Below, piece by piece: positions 25,747-35,414 of a stretch of DNA of 64,000 bases. The stretch is from Ruoffia tabacinasalis. GTDB taxonomy: Bacteria > Bacillota > Bacilli > Lactobacillales > Aerococcaceae. The position numbers and the translations under genes are program-made. Every line of letters begins with the position of its first letter. Positions within the stretch are counted from its first letter, which is position 1. Under the pieces are notes generated by a model. That model searched no databases. It was not told where the DNA came from and saw only the letters and a list, made by a program, of their open reading frames with translations. The stretch spans positions 1 through 64,000 of the forward strand of contig NZ_JBHSHQ010000009.1 in NCBI RefSeq assembly GCF_042652985.1, in the 5' to 3' direction.

Positions 25747-26370
25747 ATGATTCATGTGTCAAAGCAATGGTTAGAATGGGCAAAAGAATTGCAAGCCCTT
25801 GCCCAAACCGGTCTTCACTACACAAAAGATGTCTATGATAAAGAACGATTCCAGAGAATCCGCGAGATGAGTTGGCAAATGCTCGCAACCTTAAACGATA
25901 GCGACATGAATGAGATCAAAGCATTATTCCACATTGAAGACGGCTACCAAACACCCAAAGTCGATACACGAGCGGTTGTTTGGAAAGAGGATAAGATCCT
26001 TTTAGTCCAAGAGAATGACGGTCGTTGGGCCCTTCCTGGTGGTTGGATGGACATTACAGAAACCGTCTCATCTAATGCCGAAAAAGAATTGTTCGAAGAA
26101 GCTGGTGTGGTTGGAAAAGCAGACCGAATTATTGCCATCCATGACCATCACCGGCATAATGTTGTGAATCAGATTTTTACTATTATTAAAATTTTCGTAG
26201 AATGTCACTATATTAACGGTGAATTCAAACTAAACAGTGAAACAATCGGTATGGACTTTTTCGATATGGACCATTTACCGACATTAAATGATAGCAAAAC
26301 GACATATGAACAATTAGAACTATGCTGGCGTGCGCATAAAGATGCATCATTTAAAATTGAATTCGATTAA
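25747..26370 (+). CDS. Nudix hydrolase with Nudix_N domain
   Basis: A 207-aa pyrophosphohydrolase. Residues about 5-60 match the N-terminal helical domain that accompanies YjhB-type ADP-ribose/nucleotide pyrophosphatases. The Nudix box spans about 97-119 (GGWMDITETVSSNAEKELFEEAG). It follows Gx5Ex7(R/K)ExxEExG, with Lys in place of the usual Arg before Glu. Co-directional with the ArsR gene and closed by a terminator. The substrate cannot be told from sequence. Confidence 0.88.
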   Translation: MIHVSKQWLEWAKELQALAQTGLHYTKDVYDKERFQRIREMSWQMLATLNDSDMNEIKALFHIEDGYQTPKVDTRAVVWKEDKILLVQENDGRWALPGGWMDITETVSSNAEKELFEEAGVVGKADRIIAIHDHHRHNVVNQIFTIIKIFVECHYINGEFKLNSETIGMDFFDMDHLPTLNDSKTTYEQLELCWRAHKDASFKIEFD

Positions 26371-26376
26371 AAAAAG

Positions 26377-26406
26377 CCTTCTTGCCTCAGCAAGAAGGTT
26401 TTATTT
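26377..26406 (+). terminator. Terminator after the Nudix gene
   Basis: The 9-bp perfect stem CCTTCTTGC / GCAAGAAGG with a CTCA loop, followed by TTTTATTTATT. Confidence 0.9.
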
Positions 26407-26407
26407 A

Positions 26408-27193
26408 TTATTGGGGTATATCAACGTAATGTGGGACACCTTTTTGGAATACAACTAATTGATTCACATCATGATTTCTCAATTTGTTAAAAGCTTCTTC
26501 AAACCCTAACTGATAATCTCCGGCCACATGCGCATCAGAACTTACTGTGAACATGTCTCCCCCAACACTTTTATATAAATCAATCGCATAGTCATAAAGA
26601 TGGTCGTTGTCATAACGATACATACTTCGAGTATTTAATTCTAATGCTTGTTCATTTGACACCATGGTTTCAAAGATTTGAAGAAGTAAGTCCTCACTAT
26701 CATGTAAATCTTCAACCTTCACTGCATCGTAGCCTCTCAGCCCAAAATCAAAATGCGCTAAAACATTCGCATATGGAGCGTTTCTAACGGCTTCCAGCAT
26801 CAAACCGAAGTATTCCTCTAGATGTGTCTTCAAGTCCTTTACATCGTGGTTTAAGGTCATAAAACCATGTTTTCCGTTATGATGGATACTGAGTAACTTA
26901 ATATCATAGTCTTTTCCTTCTAAAAACTGTTCAATCTTATCTCGATCGGCATAAGTAAACCCAATCTCAATCCCTCGAAGAAGACGATTATCATATTCTT
27001 CGTTCAACTCAGCAATCTTCTTCGAATAACCTTCGTAATCTGGAATCACATCATCGTGCGATTGATCTGGACTATAGAAATCAATGTGCTCTGTCGTTAC
27101 AACAGGCAATTCGCCTTGAGATAAATAATTCTCAAATTGTTCTTTTGAATCGGGAGAAAAATATGTGTGTAAGTGTTGATCGTAATATTGCAT
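26408..27193 (-). CDS. PHP-domain phosphatase (histidinol-phosphatase-like)
   Basis: The PHP fold is recognised by DQHLHTYFSPDS at residues 5-16, TTEHID near 33, the GIEIG motif, LLSIHHNG, NVLAHFD and the final SSDAHVAGD. These supply the His/Asp/Glu ligands of the trinuclear metal site. HisK-type enzymes hydrolyse histidinol phosphate, but no his genes are nearby, so another phosphoester substrate is possible. AAAAGGAG supports the start. 261 aa is normal. Confidence 0.85.
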   Translation of the reverse strand: MQYYDQHLHTYFSPDSKEQFENYLSQGELPVVTTEHIDFYSPDQSHDDVIPDYEGYSKKIAELNEEYDNRLLRGIEIGFTYADRDKIEQFLEGKDYDIKLLSIHHNGKHGFMTLNHDVKDLKTHLEEYFGLMLEAVRNAPYANVLAHFDFGLRGYDAVKVEDLHDSEDLLLQIFETMVSNEQALELNTRSMYRYDNDHLYDYAIDLYKSVGGDMFTVSSDAHVAGDYQLGFEEAFNKLRNHDVNQLVVFQKGVPHYVDIPQ

Positions 27194-27311
27194 AATAGCT
27201 CCTTTTCATCTGAATATACTATAATACGGTTTAAACAAATCCTCCTTAATTATATCGAAAATACGCAACACTTCAAAATTCTTGCACTGTATTTGAGAGC
27301 TAAAAATAGCA

Positions 27312-27345
27312 TAATAAAAAAGCCGCTAGCCTTAACTAGCGACTT
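27312..27345 (-). terminator. Terminator of the LPxTG protein gene
   Basis: Stem CGCTAG/CTAGCG with flanking AAG/CTT. On the minus strand it is followed by TTTTTTATT. Nine bases after the stop. Confidence 0.85.
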
Positions 27346-27353
27346 GAGATTCA

Positions 27354-29174
27354 TTAAGCTTCTTTATTATTCACAAAGTAATCTCTTAATAAGAGGGCAG
27401 CTCCAACTAGTCCTACAATAGCAATCATAATATATGTGCTATAACTTGTTCTAGTTTCACCTGTATTCGGTAATGTTGGTGCTGTATTTTCCTCATCTTC
27501 ATCAGGAACTTGAGTCGATGTTGTACGCACTCCGTATTCCTGAACTAAGACTTGACTTAATGCTTCTAAATTCTCTTCACCGTTCTGTAACCAAACGGTA
27601 TACTCTTCCCATAATAATTCTTGGTCAGATACACGTTCATTCAATGAAGCTTCTTCTAGATTATAACGGTTGATTAATTCTCCACGAATGTAAGCAATCA
27701 TATCTTCGAATACTTCAGGATAATCACGTAATGCCCAGTTATAAGCAGTACTTGGGTCTCCACCTTCTTCATTAATTTGCTCTGTATATGAAATCCAAGT
27801 TGTTGCCGGAATCGCTTCGAATTGGTCTGGTGTAATTGGTGTTGACTCAATCATCACCGTTCTAATTCTTTCAAGTTCAGTTTCTCCAGGTGTCTCTTCG
27901 TCATCTTGAATAACATCATGTTCCTCAATTAGACGTTGTGCTAATGTTTCAAAGTCTTCGGTGTTACCTGCTTCCACCCATACCGAATATTCTAACCACA
28001 GTAAGTCAATATCTGATACTGAGTTTAAAGACTCCTCATTTAAATTATAATCTGAAACTAATGTTCCACGAATATAAGCAATGGTATCTTCAAACACTTC
28101 TGGATAATCTTCGACAGCCCAATTATAAACGGTACTTGGGTCTCCACCACCTTCATTCACTCGATCTGAATACTCTAACCAGCTAGTTGCTGGAATGGCT
28201 TCAAATTGGTCATCTGTTAAAGGTGTTGCATCAATCATCGATTGTTTGATCGCTTCTAGACGTTCATCGCCAGGCGATTCTTCGTCATCATCTTGAGTAA
28301 CATCATGCTCGTCAATTAGACGTTGTGCTAGTGTTTCAAAGTCTTCAGTGTTACCGGCATCAACCCATACTGAATATTCTAACCATAGTAAGTCAATATC
28401 CGATACTGTGTTTAATGATTCTTCATTTAAATTATAGTCTGAAACTAAAGTTCCACGTATATAAGCAATGGTATCTTCAAACACTTCTGGATAATCTTCG
28501 ACAGCCCAATTATAAACGGTACTTGGGTCTCCACCACCTTCATTAACTTCATCAGCATAAGCTAACCAATCTTGAGCTGGAATAGCTTCAAATTGGTCAT
28601 CTGTTAAAGGTGTAGAAGCTAACATTGTTTCTTTCAATGCTTCTACTCGTTCATTATCATCTTGGCCGTATTCTACTCCGTGTTCTTCCACTAAAGCATC
28701 AGCAAGCGCTGGTAAATCCTCTTGACCGCCTGCAGCCATCCAAATTTGATATTCTAACCATAATAAATCTCGATCACTTACAGTATTTAAGCTTTCTTCA
28801 TCAAGATTATAGTTTTCAACCATTGCAGTACGGAAATTAGTGACTTCTGGTTCAAATACTTCTGGATAATCTTCGATGGCCCAGTCATAAACTGCACTTG
28901 GGTCTCCTCCTTGATTATTACCTTGTTCAACATAAGCCAACCACGCATCTTCAGAGATTTGTCCAAATTGATCTTCTGTTATAGGAGTAGCCTCTATCAT
29001 TGATTGTTTAATTGCTTCGATATCACTTGCATTTGTTTCACTTGAAGCTTGCGCTTCTACAAGTGCTAAGTTACTTGCTAAACCGTCATTTGGTGCCAAA
29101 GGAGCAACATTTGCCAGTGCAGCAAGGGACAGAATTGCGAGAAGTTTTTTATTGAATTTTGTATTGATTTTCAT
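27354..29174 (-). CDS. LPxTG-anchored surface protein with four long repeats
   Basis: The protein is 606 aa, with a signal peptide (about 1-44, ending near VEAQA). Four acidic tandem repeats of about 117 residues are spaced 120-129 codons apart (starting near 51, 175, 303 and 425). A short linker leads to the sorting signal LPNTG (568-572) plus a hydrophobic span and a basic tail. Each repeat has the pattern (I/L)xxxM(I/L)xxTPxTxDQF, then GGDPSxxYxWAxxDYPEVFE, YNLxExSLN, VSDxxLLWxEY and LxxEHxV. Repeats 2 and 3 are nearly identical even at DNA level. I do not recognise the repeat family. It is sortase-anchored to peptidoglycan; the role (adhesin, ligand binding) is inferred only from the architecture. 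Confidence 0.85.
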   Translation of the reverse strand: MKINTKFNKKLLAILSLAALANVAPLAPNDGLASNLALVEAQASSETNASDIEAIKQSMIEATPITEDQFGQISEDAWLAYVEQGNNQGGDPSAVYDWAIEDYPEVFEPEVTNFRTAMVENYNLDEESLNTVSDRDLLWLEYQIWMAAGGQEDLPALADALVEEHGVEYGQDDNERVEALKETMLASTPLTDDQFEAIPAQDWLAYADEVNEGGGDPSTVYNWAVEDYPEVFEDTIAYIRGTLVSDYNLNEESLNTVSDIDLLWLEYSVWVDAGNTEDFETLAQRLIDEHDVTQDDDEESPGDERLEAIKQSMIDATPLTDDQFEAIPATSWLEYSDRVNEGGGDPSTVYNWAVEDYPEVFEDTIAYIRGTLVSDYNLNEESLNSVSDIDLLWLEYSVWVEAGNTEDFETLAQRLIEEHDVIQDDEETPGETELERIRTVMIESTPITPDQFEAIPATTWISYTEQINEEGGDPSTAYNWALRDYPEVFEDMIAYIRGELINRYNLEEASLNERVSDQELLWEEYTVWLQNGEENLEALSQVLVQEYGVRTTSTQVPDEDEENTAPTLPNTGETRTSYSTYIMIAIVGLVGAALLLRDYFVNNKEA

Positions 29175-29311
29175 TTTTTATATCCTCCTTAAAAGTAGAT
29201 ATACATTTTCTTACTTCTCTACTATCTCTAGTATGCATGACAAGTATGACTATTTTATGAAGGATTACTTAAAATTGTAAGTGTTTTCGGCATAGAAAAT
29301 ATGAACTAAGC

Positions 29312-29340
29312 AAAAAAGAGCAACTAGCTTAGCTAGTCGC
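29312..29340 (-). terminator. eno terminator
   Basis: Stem GCAACTAGC / GCTAGTCGC (one wobble pair), with a minus-strand U-rich tail, about 20 bases after the eno stop. Confidence 0.85.
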
Positions 29341-29359
29341 CCTTCTCTCTTACTAATAA

Positions 29360-30661
29360 TTATTTGTTATCTAAGTTGTAGAATACGTCTTTTCCGTCGT
29401 ATGCTGCAACGTCAGCTAACATATCTTCGATACGTAATAATTGGTTGTATTTAGCAACACGGTCAGTACGTGATAATGAGCCAGTCTTAATTTGACCAGC
29501 GTTTGTTGCAACAGCAATGTCAGAGATAGTTGTATCTTCTGTCTCTCCTGAACGGTGAGAAATTACAGCTGTATAACCAGCTTTTTTAGCCATTTCAATT
29601 GCGTCAAACGTTTCAGTTAAAGTACCGATTTGGTTAACTTTGATTAAGATTGAGTTACCAACGTTTTCTTTGATACCACGAGCAAGAACTTCAGTGTTTG
29701 TAACGAATAAATCGTCACCAACTAATTGAACTTTACTTCCTAAACGTTCAGTAAGTAATTTCCATCCGTCCCAGTCGTTTTCGTCCATACCATCTTCGAT
29801 TGAGATGATTGGGTATTTGTTAACTAATTCTTCTAAGTAGTCAACTTGTTCTTTAGCAGAACGTTTAGCACCATTGTCACCTTCGAATTTAGCATAGTTG
29901 TATACGCCGTCTTCGTAGAATTCAGATGAAGCACAGTCAAATCCTAGGTAAACATCTTTACCTGGTTCTAAACCAGCTTTTTTGATTGCTGCTAAGATTG
30001 TTTCAACACCATCTTCTGTACCTTCGAAACGAGGCGCGAATCCACCTTCGTCACCAACAGAAGTTTCTAATCCACGTTCGCTTAATAATGATTTAAGAGC
30101 GTGGAAGATTTCAGCACCCCAACGTAGAGCTTCTTTGAAAGTTTCAGCTCCAGAAGGAATAATCATGAATTCTTGGAAAGCGATTGGTGCATCTGAGTGA
30201 GATCCACCGTTAATAATGTTCATCATTGGTGTTGGTAATAATTTAGTATTAAATCCACCTAAATATTGGTATAAAGGAATATTTAAGAAATCTGCAGCTG
30301 CACGTGCAACAGCAATCGATACACCTAAGATAGCGTTAGCTCCTAATTTACCTTTGTTAGGAGTACCATCTAACTCAATCATTAATTTATCAATGGCTTG
30401 TTGTTCTAATACATCATAGCCTAATAATGCTTCAGCGATTACGTTATTCACGTTATCAACAGCTTTAAGGACACCTTTACCTAAATAACGGTCTTTGTCT
30501 CCATCACGTAACTCAACAGCTTCGTGTTCACCAGTTGACGCACCTGAAGGTACGATTCCGCGACCAAAAGCTCCGCTTTCTGTATAAACTTCTACCTCAA
30601 CTGTAGGGTTTCCACGTGAGTCTAAAACTTCTCTTGCATAAATATCTGTAATAAATGGCAT
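29360..30661 (-). CDS. eno: Enolase
   Basis: Converts 2-phosphoglycerate to phosphoenolpyruvate and often moonlights as a surface plasminogen binder. Motifs: ASTGEHEAVELRD near the N-terminus, SVGDEGGFAP, the metal ligands D (GFDCASSE), E (SIEDGMDEND) and D (LVGDDLFVTN), and the catalytic region LIKVNQIGTLTET ... SHRSGETED. 433 aa, full length. AAAGGAGAG supports the start. Last gene of the glycolytic run, 105 bases after gpmI. Confidence 0.98.
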   Translation of the reverse strand: MPFITDIYAREVLDSRGNPTVEVEVYTESGAFGRGIVPSGASTGEHEAVELRDGDKDRYLGKGVLKAVDNVNNVIAEALLGYDVLEQQAIDKLMIELDGTPNKGKLGANAILGVSIAVARAAADFLNIPLYQYLGGFNTKLLPTPMMNIINGGSHSDAPIAFQEFMIIPSGAETFKEALRWGAEIFHALKSLLSERGLETSVGDEGGFAPRFEGTEDGVETILAAIKKAGLEPGKDVYLGFDCASSEFYEDGVYNYAKFEGDNGAKRSAKEQVDYLEELVNKYPIISIEDGMDENDWDGWKLLTERLGSKVQLVGDDLFVTNTEVLARGIKENVGNSILIKVNQIGTLTETFDAIEMAKKAGYTAVISHRSGETEDTTISDIAVATNAGQIKTGSLSRTDRVAKYNQLLRIEDMLADVAAYDGKDVFYNLDNK

Positions 30662-30766
30662 ATTTTATTCTCTCCTTTAGTTTGTTAGGCATGAATTGAC
30701 TCCATACCTTACTCTTCTATTCTATAAATTATTTACTCAAAAAGCAAAGCATATCGGATGTTTTGC

Positions 30767-32296
30767 TTATTTAATTAAACTTGTTCCTGTCATGTCTTCA
30801 GGTTTCTCAACACCAACTAAGTCTAATAATGTTGGAGCAAGGTCAGCTAAGCGACCTCCGTCTCTTAATTCAACACCTTCCTTAGTCACAATCACTGGAA
30901 CTGGGTTTGTTGTATGAGCTGTCATTGGATTTCCTTCGATATCAATCACTTCATCAGAGTTACCGTGGTCAGCTGTAATAATCGCAGCTCCACCTTTTTC
31001 TAGTATTAAATCAACCACAGCACCAAGACACTCATCTACTGCTTCAATAGCTTTCACAGTTGGTTCTAACATACCACTATGTCCAACCATATCTGGGTTT
31101 GCAAAGTTTAAGATAATCGCATCGATTGTTTCTTCGTTGATTTTTTGCACTAGGGCATCTTTCACCTCGTAAGCAGACATTTCTGGTTGTAAGTCATAAG
31201 TTGCTACTTTTGGCGAAGGAATTAAGATACGTTCTTCACCTGCATACTCTTTATGACGTCCCCCACTCATAAAGAATGTAACATGTGGATATTTCTCAGT
31301 CTCAGCAATTCTTAGTTGTGTCTTATCAGCATCTGCTAATACTTCCCCAACTGTATTGACTAAGTCTTCTTTCTTGAATGCAACTTCTGCTATAACTGTA
31401 TCACTGTAAGGTGAGAAAGTTGTCATGTAGTTGTCTGTTGGAGTCTCTCCACGTTCAAAATCGTTAAAGCCTGGATTTGATAAAGCTGTAGCTAATTGAA
31501 TCGCACGATCAGGTCTAAAGTTGAAGAATACGATTGAGTCACCATCGTTTACAGTACCAACTGGTTTATTGTTTTCATCTTCAATTGTAAATGGAACAAC
31601 AAACTCATCAACAATATCTTCTTCGTAAGAACGCTCTACGCCTTCTTTAGCTGAAGAAGCTGTTCTACCTTCACCATGAACGATTGCATCATAAGCTAAC
31701 TGAACACGTTCCCAACGATTGTCACGGTCCATTGCATAGTAACGACCTGAAATTGTTGCGAATTTACCTACGCCAATTTCCTCGAATGCTTTCTCAGAAT
31801 CATCAATATATTTCACAGCTGTTCTCGGTCCAACATCACGCCCATCAAGGAAACCATGAACATATACTTCTTCTAATCCATACTTTTTAGCTAATTTAAC
31901 TAAAGCAACTAAATGTTCGTAATGTGAGTGGACACCACCGTCAGATAATAGCCCCATTAAATGTAAAGCTGTTCCTTTTCTTTTTGCTTCTTCAACAGCT
32001 TTAACTAATTCAGGTACTTCGTAAAATGATTCGTCTTCAATCGCTAAATTAATACGAGTTAAAGATTGGTATACTATACGACCTGCACCGATGTTTAAAT
32101 GACCAACTTCAGAGTTCCCAATTTGACCATCAGGTAAACCGACGTCTCGTCCTGATGCTTTTAATTGGTTATGTGGAAACTGGTTCCAATAACGATCAAA
32201 GTTAGGTTTTTTCGCTGCTTTTACCGCATTACCACTGACTTCATCGCGAATTGCGAATCCGTCTAAGATAATTAAGGCATATGGGATTTTACTCAT
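30767..32296 (-). CDS. gpmI: 2,3-bisphosphoglycerate-independent phosphoglycerate mutase
   Basis: An Mn2+-dependent mutase of the alkaline phosphatase superfamily that interconverts 3- and 2-phosphoglycerate. The nucleophile Ser lies in GQIGNSEVGHLNIGAGR (about 57-73), and metal ligands in LDGFA near the N-terminus, DHGNSDE and TAHTTNPVP near the C-terminus. 509 aa is normal. Its start overlaps the tpiA stop as TAATG. Confidence 0.97.
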   Translation of the reverse strand: MSKIPYALIILDGFAIRDEVSGNAVKAAKKPNFDRYWNQFPHNQLKASGRDVGLPDGQIGNSEVGHLNIGAGRIVYQSLTRINLAIEDESFYEVPELVKAVEEAKRKGTALHLMGLLSDGGVHSHYEHLVALVKLAKKYGLEEVYVHGFLDGRDVGPRTAVKYIDDSEKAFEEIGVGKFATISGRYYAMDRDNRWERVQLAYDAIVHGEGRTASSAKEGVERSYEEDIVDEFVVPFTIEDENNKPVGTVNDGDSIVFFNFRPDRAIQLATALSNPGFNDFERGETPTDNYMTTFSPYSDTVIAEVAFKKEDLVNTVGEVLADADKTQLRIAETEKYPHVTFFMSGGRHKEYAGEERILIPSPKVATYDLQPEMSAYEVKDALVQKINEETIDAIILNFANPDMVGHSGMLEPTVKAIEAVDECLGAVVDLILEKGGAAIITADHGNSDEVIDIEGNPMTAHTTNPVPVIVTKEGVELRDGGRLADLAPTLLDLVGVEKPEDMTGTSLIK

Positions 32297-33054
32297 TATT
32301 TTACTGCCTCCAATAATTCGATGAATGAATCAGCTTCTAGACTTGCTCCTCCAACTAATGCACCGTCAATATGTTCTTGTGCCATATATTCAGCAATATT
32401 ATTTGGTTTTACAGATCCACCGTATTGAATACGTACTTTTTCAGCTGTTTCTTCTGATGTAACTTCTGCAATAGCTTTACGAACTACGCCACAAGTTTCA
32501 TTTGCTAATTCAGCAGATGATGATTTACCTGTTCCGATTGCCCAGATTGGTTCGTAAGCAACAACTGATGAAGCGATTTGTTCTTCAGTTAAACCTTCTA
32601 ATGCTGCTTTTACTTGTCCAGATACAAAGTCAGCTGTTTCTCCAGCTTCACGTTGCTCTAAAGTTTCTCCACAGCAAATGATTGGTAACATACCGTTACG
32701 TAAGATTGCTTTTGCTTTTTTGTTGATGTCTTCGTCAGTTTCTCCAAAGTATTCTCTACGTTCAGAGTGTCCGATAATTACATATTCAACACCTAAATCA
32801 GCCAATGCTTTAGGACTTGTTTCCCCAGTGAATGCACCTTCATCTTCGAAGTAGCTGTTTTGTGCAGCTGTTCTTAATTCAGTACCTTCACTTAAACGTT
32901 TAATTGTTTCTAAAAATAGTGCTGGTGCACCTACGACAGAATCTACAGCATCCGCTGAAGGGATTTTCCCTTTAACTGCTTCAACAAAATCTGCAGCTTC
33001 TTGAGCTGTTTTGTTCATTTTCCAGTTACCAGCAATAATTGGTTTACGTGACAT
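32296..33054 (-). CDS. tpiA: Triosephosphate isomerase
   Basis: Interconverts DHAP and GAP. The active-site residues are all present: NWKMN (Lys12), IGHSERR (His), YEPIWAIGTG (Glu) and the C-terminal VGGASL phosphate loop. 252 aa. Between pgk and gpmI in the standard glycolytic order. Confidence 0.98.
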   Translation of the reverse strand: MSRKPIIAGNWKMNKTAQEAADFVEAVKGKIPSADAVDSVVGAPALFLETIKRLSEGTELRTAAQNSYFEDEGAFTGETSPKALADLGVEYVIIGHSERREYFGETDEDINKKAKAILRNGMLPIICCGETLEQREAGETADFVSGQVKAALEGLTEEQIASSVVAYEPIWAIGTGKSSSAELANETCGVVRKAIAEVTSEETAEKVRIQYGGSVKPNNIAEYMAQEHIDGALVGGASLEADSFIELLEAVK

Positions 33055-33087
33055 ATATATACTCTCCTTAATTTAAAGTCTTAGTAA

Positions 33088-34278
33088 TTATTTCTCGTCG
33101 ATTGAAGTAACACCTGGTAATTCAGTACCTTCTAGATAGTTTAATGAAGCTCCTCCACCTGTTGAGATGTGTGAGAATTTATCTTCATAACCTAATTGTG
33201 CGACCGCAGTTGCTGAATCTCCCCCACCAACAATTGTCGTCGCGTTTTCTAGATCAGCAATGGCTTCACAAACACCAATGGTTCCTTTTGCGAATGATTC
33301 CATCTCGAATACACCCATTGGGCCATTCCATACAACTGTTTTAGCATCTTTTAATACATCTTCGAATACTTTAACAGATTCTGGTCCACAGTCTAATCCT
33401 TGCCAGTCAGCAGGGATATCATCTACAGAAACAACGTCTGTATTTGCGTCATTTGAAAAATCATCTGCAATTACTACATCTACTGGTAAAACAATTTTGT
33501 CTCCAGCAGTTTCTAGTAATTCTTTAGCTAAAGGAATACGGTCTTCCTCTAATAATGATTCTCCAACTTCTTTACCTTGTGCTTTCAAGAATGTGTAAGC
33601 CATTCCTCCACCGATAATTACTTTATCAGCTTTGTTTAATAATGATTCGATAACTTTAATCTTATCAGATACTTTCGCACCACCTAAGATAGCTACAAAT
33701 GGACGTTCAGGATTATCAACTGCGTCTCCTAAGAATTTTAATTCTTTTTCAACTAAGAATCCTACAGCAGAGTCTAAGTTTGATGCAATTCCAACGTTTG
33801 ATGCGTGAGCACGGTGAGTTGTTCCGAATGCATCGTTTACGAATAAGTCACCTAATGAAGCCCAGTATTTACCTAATTCTGGATCATTCTTAGATTCTTT
33901 CTTACCTTCTAAATCTTCGTAGCGAGTGTTTTGAACTAATAAAACGCCACCCTCAGATAGGTTAGCTACTGCTTCTTCTAATTCTTCTCCACGTGTTTTG
34001 TCTGAGAAAAGAACTTCTTTATCTAATAACTCGCTTAAACGTTTTGCAACTGGTTCTAAACTGTTGTTAGCTTTATCTTCTTCAGTTTTAATACGTCCTA
34101 AGTGAGAGAACAATACTACTTTCGCATTGTTTTCTATTAAATAATTGATTGTTGGTAAAGCCGCTTCGATACGGTTATCGTTAGTGATTTTCCCATCAGC
34201 CATAGGTACGTTGAAGTCAACGCGGACTAAGACTGTCTTACCATTTACTTGAATATCATTTAATGTTTTCTTTGCCAT
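33088..34278 (-). CDS. pgk: Phosphoglycerate kinase
   Basis: Forms ATP from 1,3-bisphosphoglycerate. Visible motifs: LVRVDFNVPM at residues 17-26, SHLGR, NDAFGTTHRAHAS, the nucleotide site GGAKVSDKI and the hinge/phosphate loop GGGDSATAV, then STGGGASLNYLEG. 396 aa, full length. A terminator-like hairpin separates it from gap. Confidence 0.98.
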   Translation of the reverse strand: MAKKTLNDIQVNGKTVLVRVDFNVPMADGKITNDNRIEAALPTINYLIENNAKVVLFSHLGRIKTEEDKANNSLEPVAKRLSELLDKEVLFSDKTRGEELEEAVANLSEGGVLLVQNTRYEDLEGKKESKNDPELGKYWASLGDLFVNDAFGTTHRAHASNVGIASNLDSAVGFLVEKELKFLGDAVDNPERPFVAILGGAKVSDKIKVIESLLNKADKVIIGGGMAYTFLKAQGKEVGESLLEEDRIPLAKELLETAGDKIVLPVDVVIADDFSNDANTDVVSVDDIPADWQGLDCGPESVKVFEDVLKDAKTVVWNGPMGVFEMESFAKGTIGVCEAIADLENATTIVGGGDSATAVAQLGYEDKFSHISTGGGASLNYLEGTELPGVTSIDEK

Positions 34279-34314
34279 TATATATCCTCCTATATAAAGT
34301 CCTTAAAAAAATAA

Positions 34315-34342
34315 TAGCGGGGAAGCTTAAGCCTCCCCGCTA
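34315..34342 (-). terminator. Terminator or partial attenuator between gap and pgk
   Basis: A GC-rich stem TAGCGGGGA / TCCCCGCTA encloses a GCTTAAGC core. On the minus strand it is followed by a TTATTTTTTT tract. It would end most gap transcripts and lower expression of pgk-tpiA-gpmI relative to gap, unless pgk has its own promoter in the next 35 bases. Confidence 0.85.
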
Positions 34343-34381
34343 TTTTGGATAGACGCTTAGGTATAAACGCTATGCAATTAA

Positions 34382-35386
34382 TTATAATTTAGCGAAGTAT
34401 TCTAAAGTACGAACCATGTTTCCTACGAAACCAGCTTCGTTGTCATACCAAGCAACAGTTTTAACTAATTGAGATCCATCAGCTGCTTCTTGGATTTCAG
34501 TTAATGTAGAATCAAAGATTGATCCTGCATGTGTTGAAATAATATCTGAAGAAACAATTGCATCTTCATTGTATGCAAATGAATCGTTTGAAGCTTTTTT
34601 CATAGCTGCGTTGATTTCATCAACAGTAGTGTTTTTCTCTAATAATGAATAGAAGATTGTGTGTGAACCAGTTACTGTTGGAACACGTAATGCTGAACCA
34701 TCTAATAATCCGTTAACTTCTGGGATTACTTTACCGATTGCTTTTGCAGCACCAGTAGATGATGGGATGATGTTTTGTGCAGCTGCACGTCCATCACGGA
34801 AGCTTCCGCTTGGTGAATCTTGTAATACTTGTGATGAAGTATAAGCATGAACGGTAACCATGTTACCAGCTTTAATTCCATATTCATTATGTAATACATT
34901 AACTACTGGAGCTAATGAGTTAGTTGTACATGATGCTGCTGAAATAATAACGTCATCAGAAGATAAGATATCTTCGTTAACACCGAATACAATTGTTTTA
35001 GTATCTGCATCTTTAGCTGGTGCAGAGATAACTACACGTTTAGCACCTGCATTGATATGTGCTTGTGATTTTTCAGCTGAAGTGTAGAATCCAGTACTTT
35101 CGATGACGATATCTACTCCAAGGTCTCCCCATGGTAAGTTATTAGCATCTTTTTCAGCAAATACTTTAATTTCTTTACCGTCAACTACTAAACTTTCACC
35201 TTGTAATTCAACATCGTGATCAAAACGTCCGTGAGCTGTATCATATTTTAATAAGTAAGCTAAGTTATCGTTATCAGTTAAATCGTTAACTGCAACAACC
35301 TCTAAATCTGCGTTTGTTTCTAAAATACGACGGAATACTAAACGTCCGATACGTCCAAAACCATTAATACCAACTTTTACTGCCAT
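34382..35386 (-). CDS. gap: Glyceraldehyde-3-phosphate dehydrogenase
   Basis: The NAD-dependent glycolytic enzyme. GINGFGRIGR (residues 6-15) binds NAD; SAASCTTNSLAPV holds the catalytic Cys. I start at MAVKVGINGFG, which has AAGGAGGAA upstream (334 aa); an in-frame extension of 15 codons overlaps the cggR end and is not supported. Second gene after cggR, so under CggR control. Confidence 0.98.
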   Translation of the reverse strand: MAVKVGINGFGRIGRLVFRRILETNADLEVVAVNDLTDNDNLAYLLKYDTAHGRFDHDVELQGESLVVDGKEIKVFAEKDANNLPWGDLGVDIVIESTGFYTSAEKSQAHINAGAKRVVISAPAKDADTKTIVFGVNEDILSSDDVIISAASCTTNSLAPVVNVLHNEYGIKAGNMVTVHAYTSSQVLQDSPSGSFRDGRAAAQNIIPSSTGAAKAIGKVIPEVNGLLDGSALRVPTVTGSHTIFYSLLEKNTTVDEINAAMKKASNDSFAYNEDAIVSSDIISTHAGSIFDSTLTEIQEAADGSQLVKTVAWYDNEAGFVGNMVRTLEYFAKL

Positions 35387-35414
35387 AAAAAAATTCCTCC
35401 TTAAGGATTTTATT

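Noticed and set aside
27473..28840. Several plus-strand ORFs across the LPxTG gene, themselves repeated
   Set aside because: They repeat only because the sense-strand repeats do; no start signals, unnatural composition.
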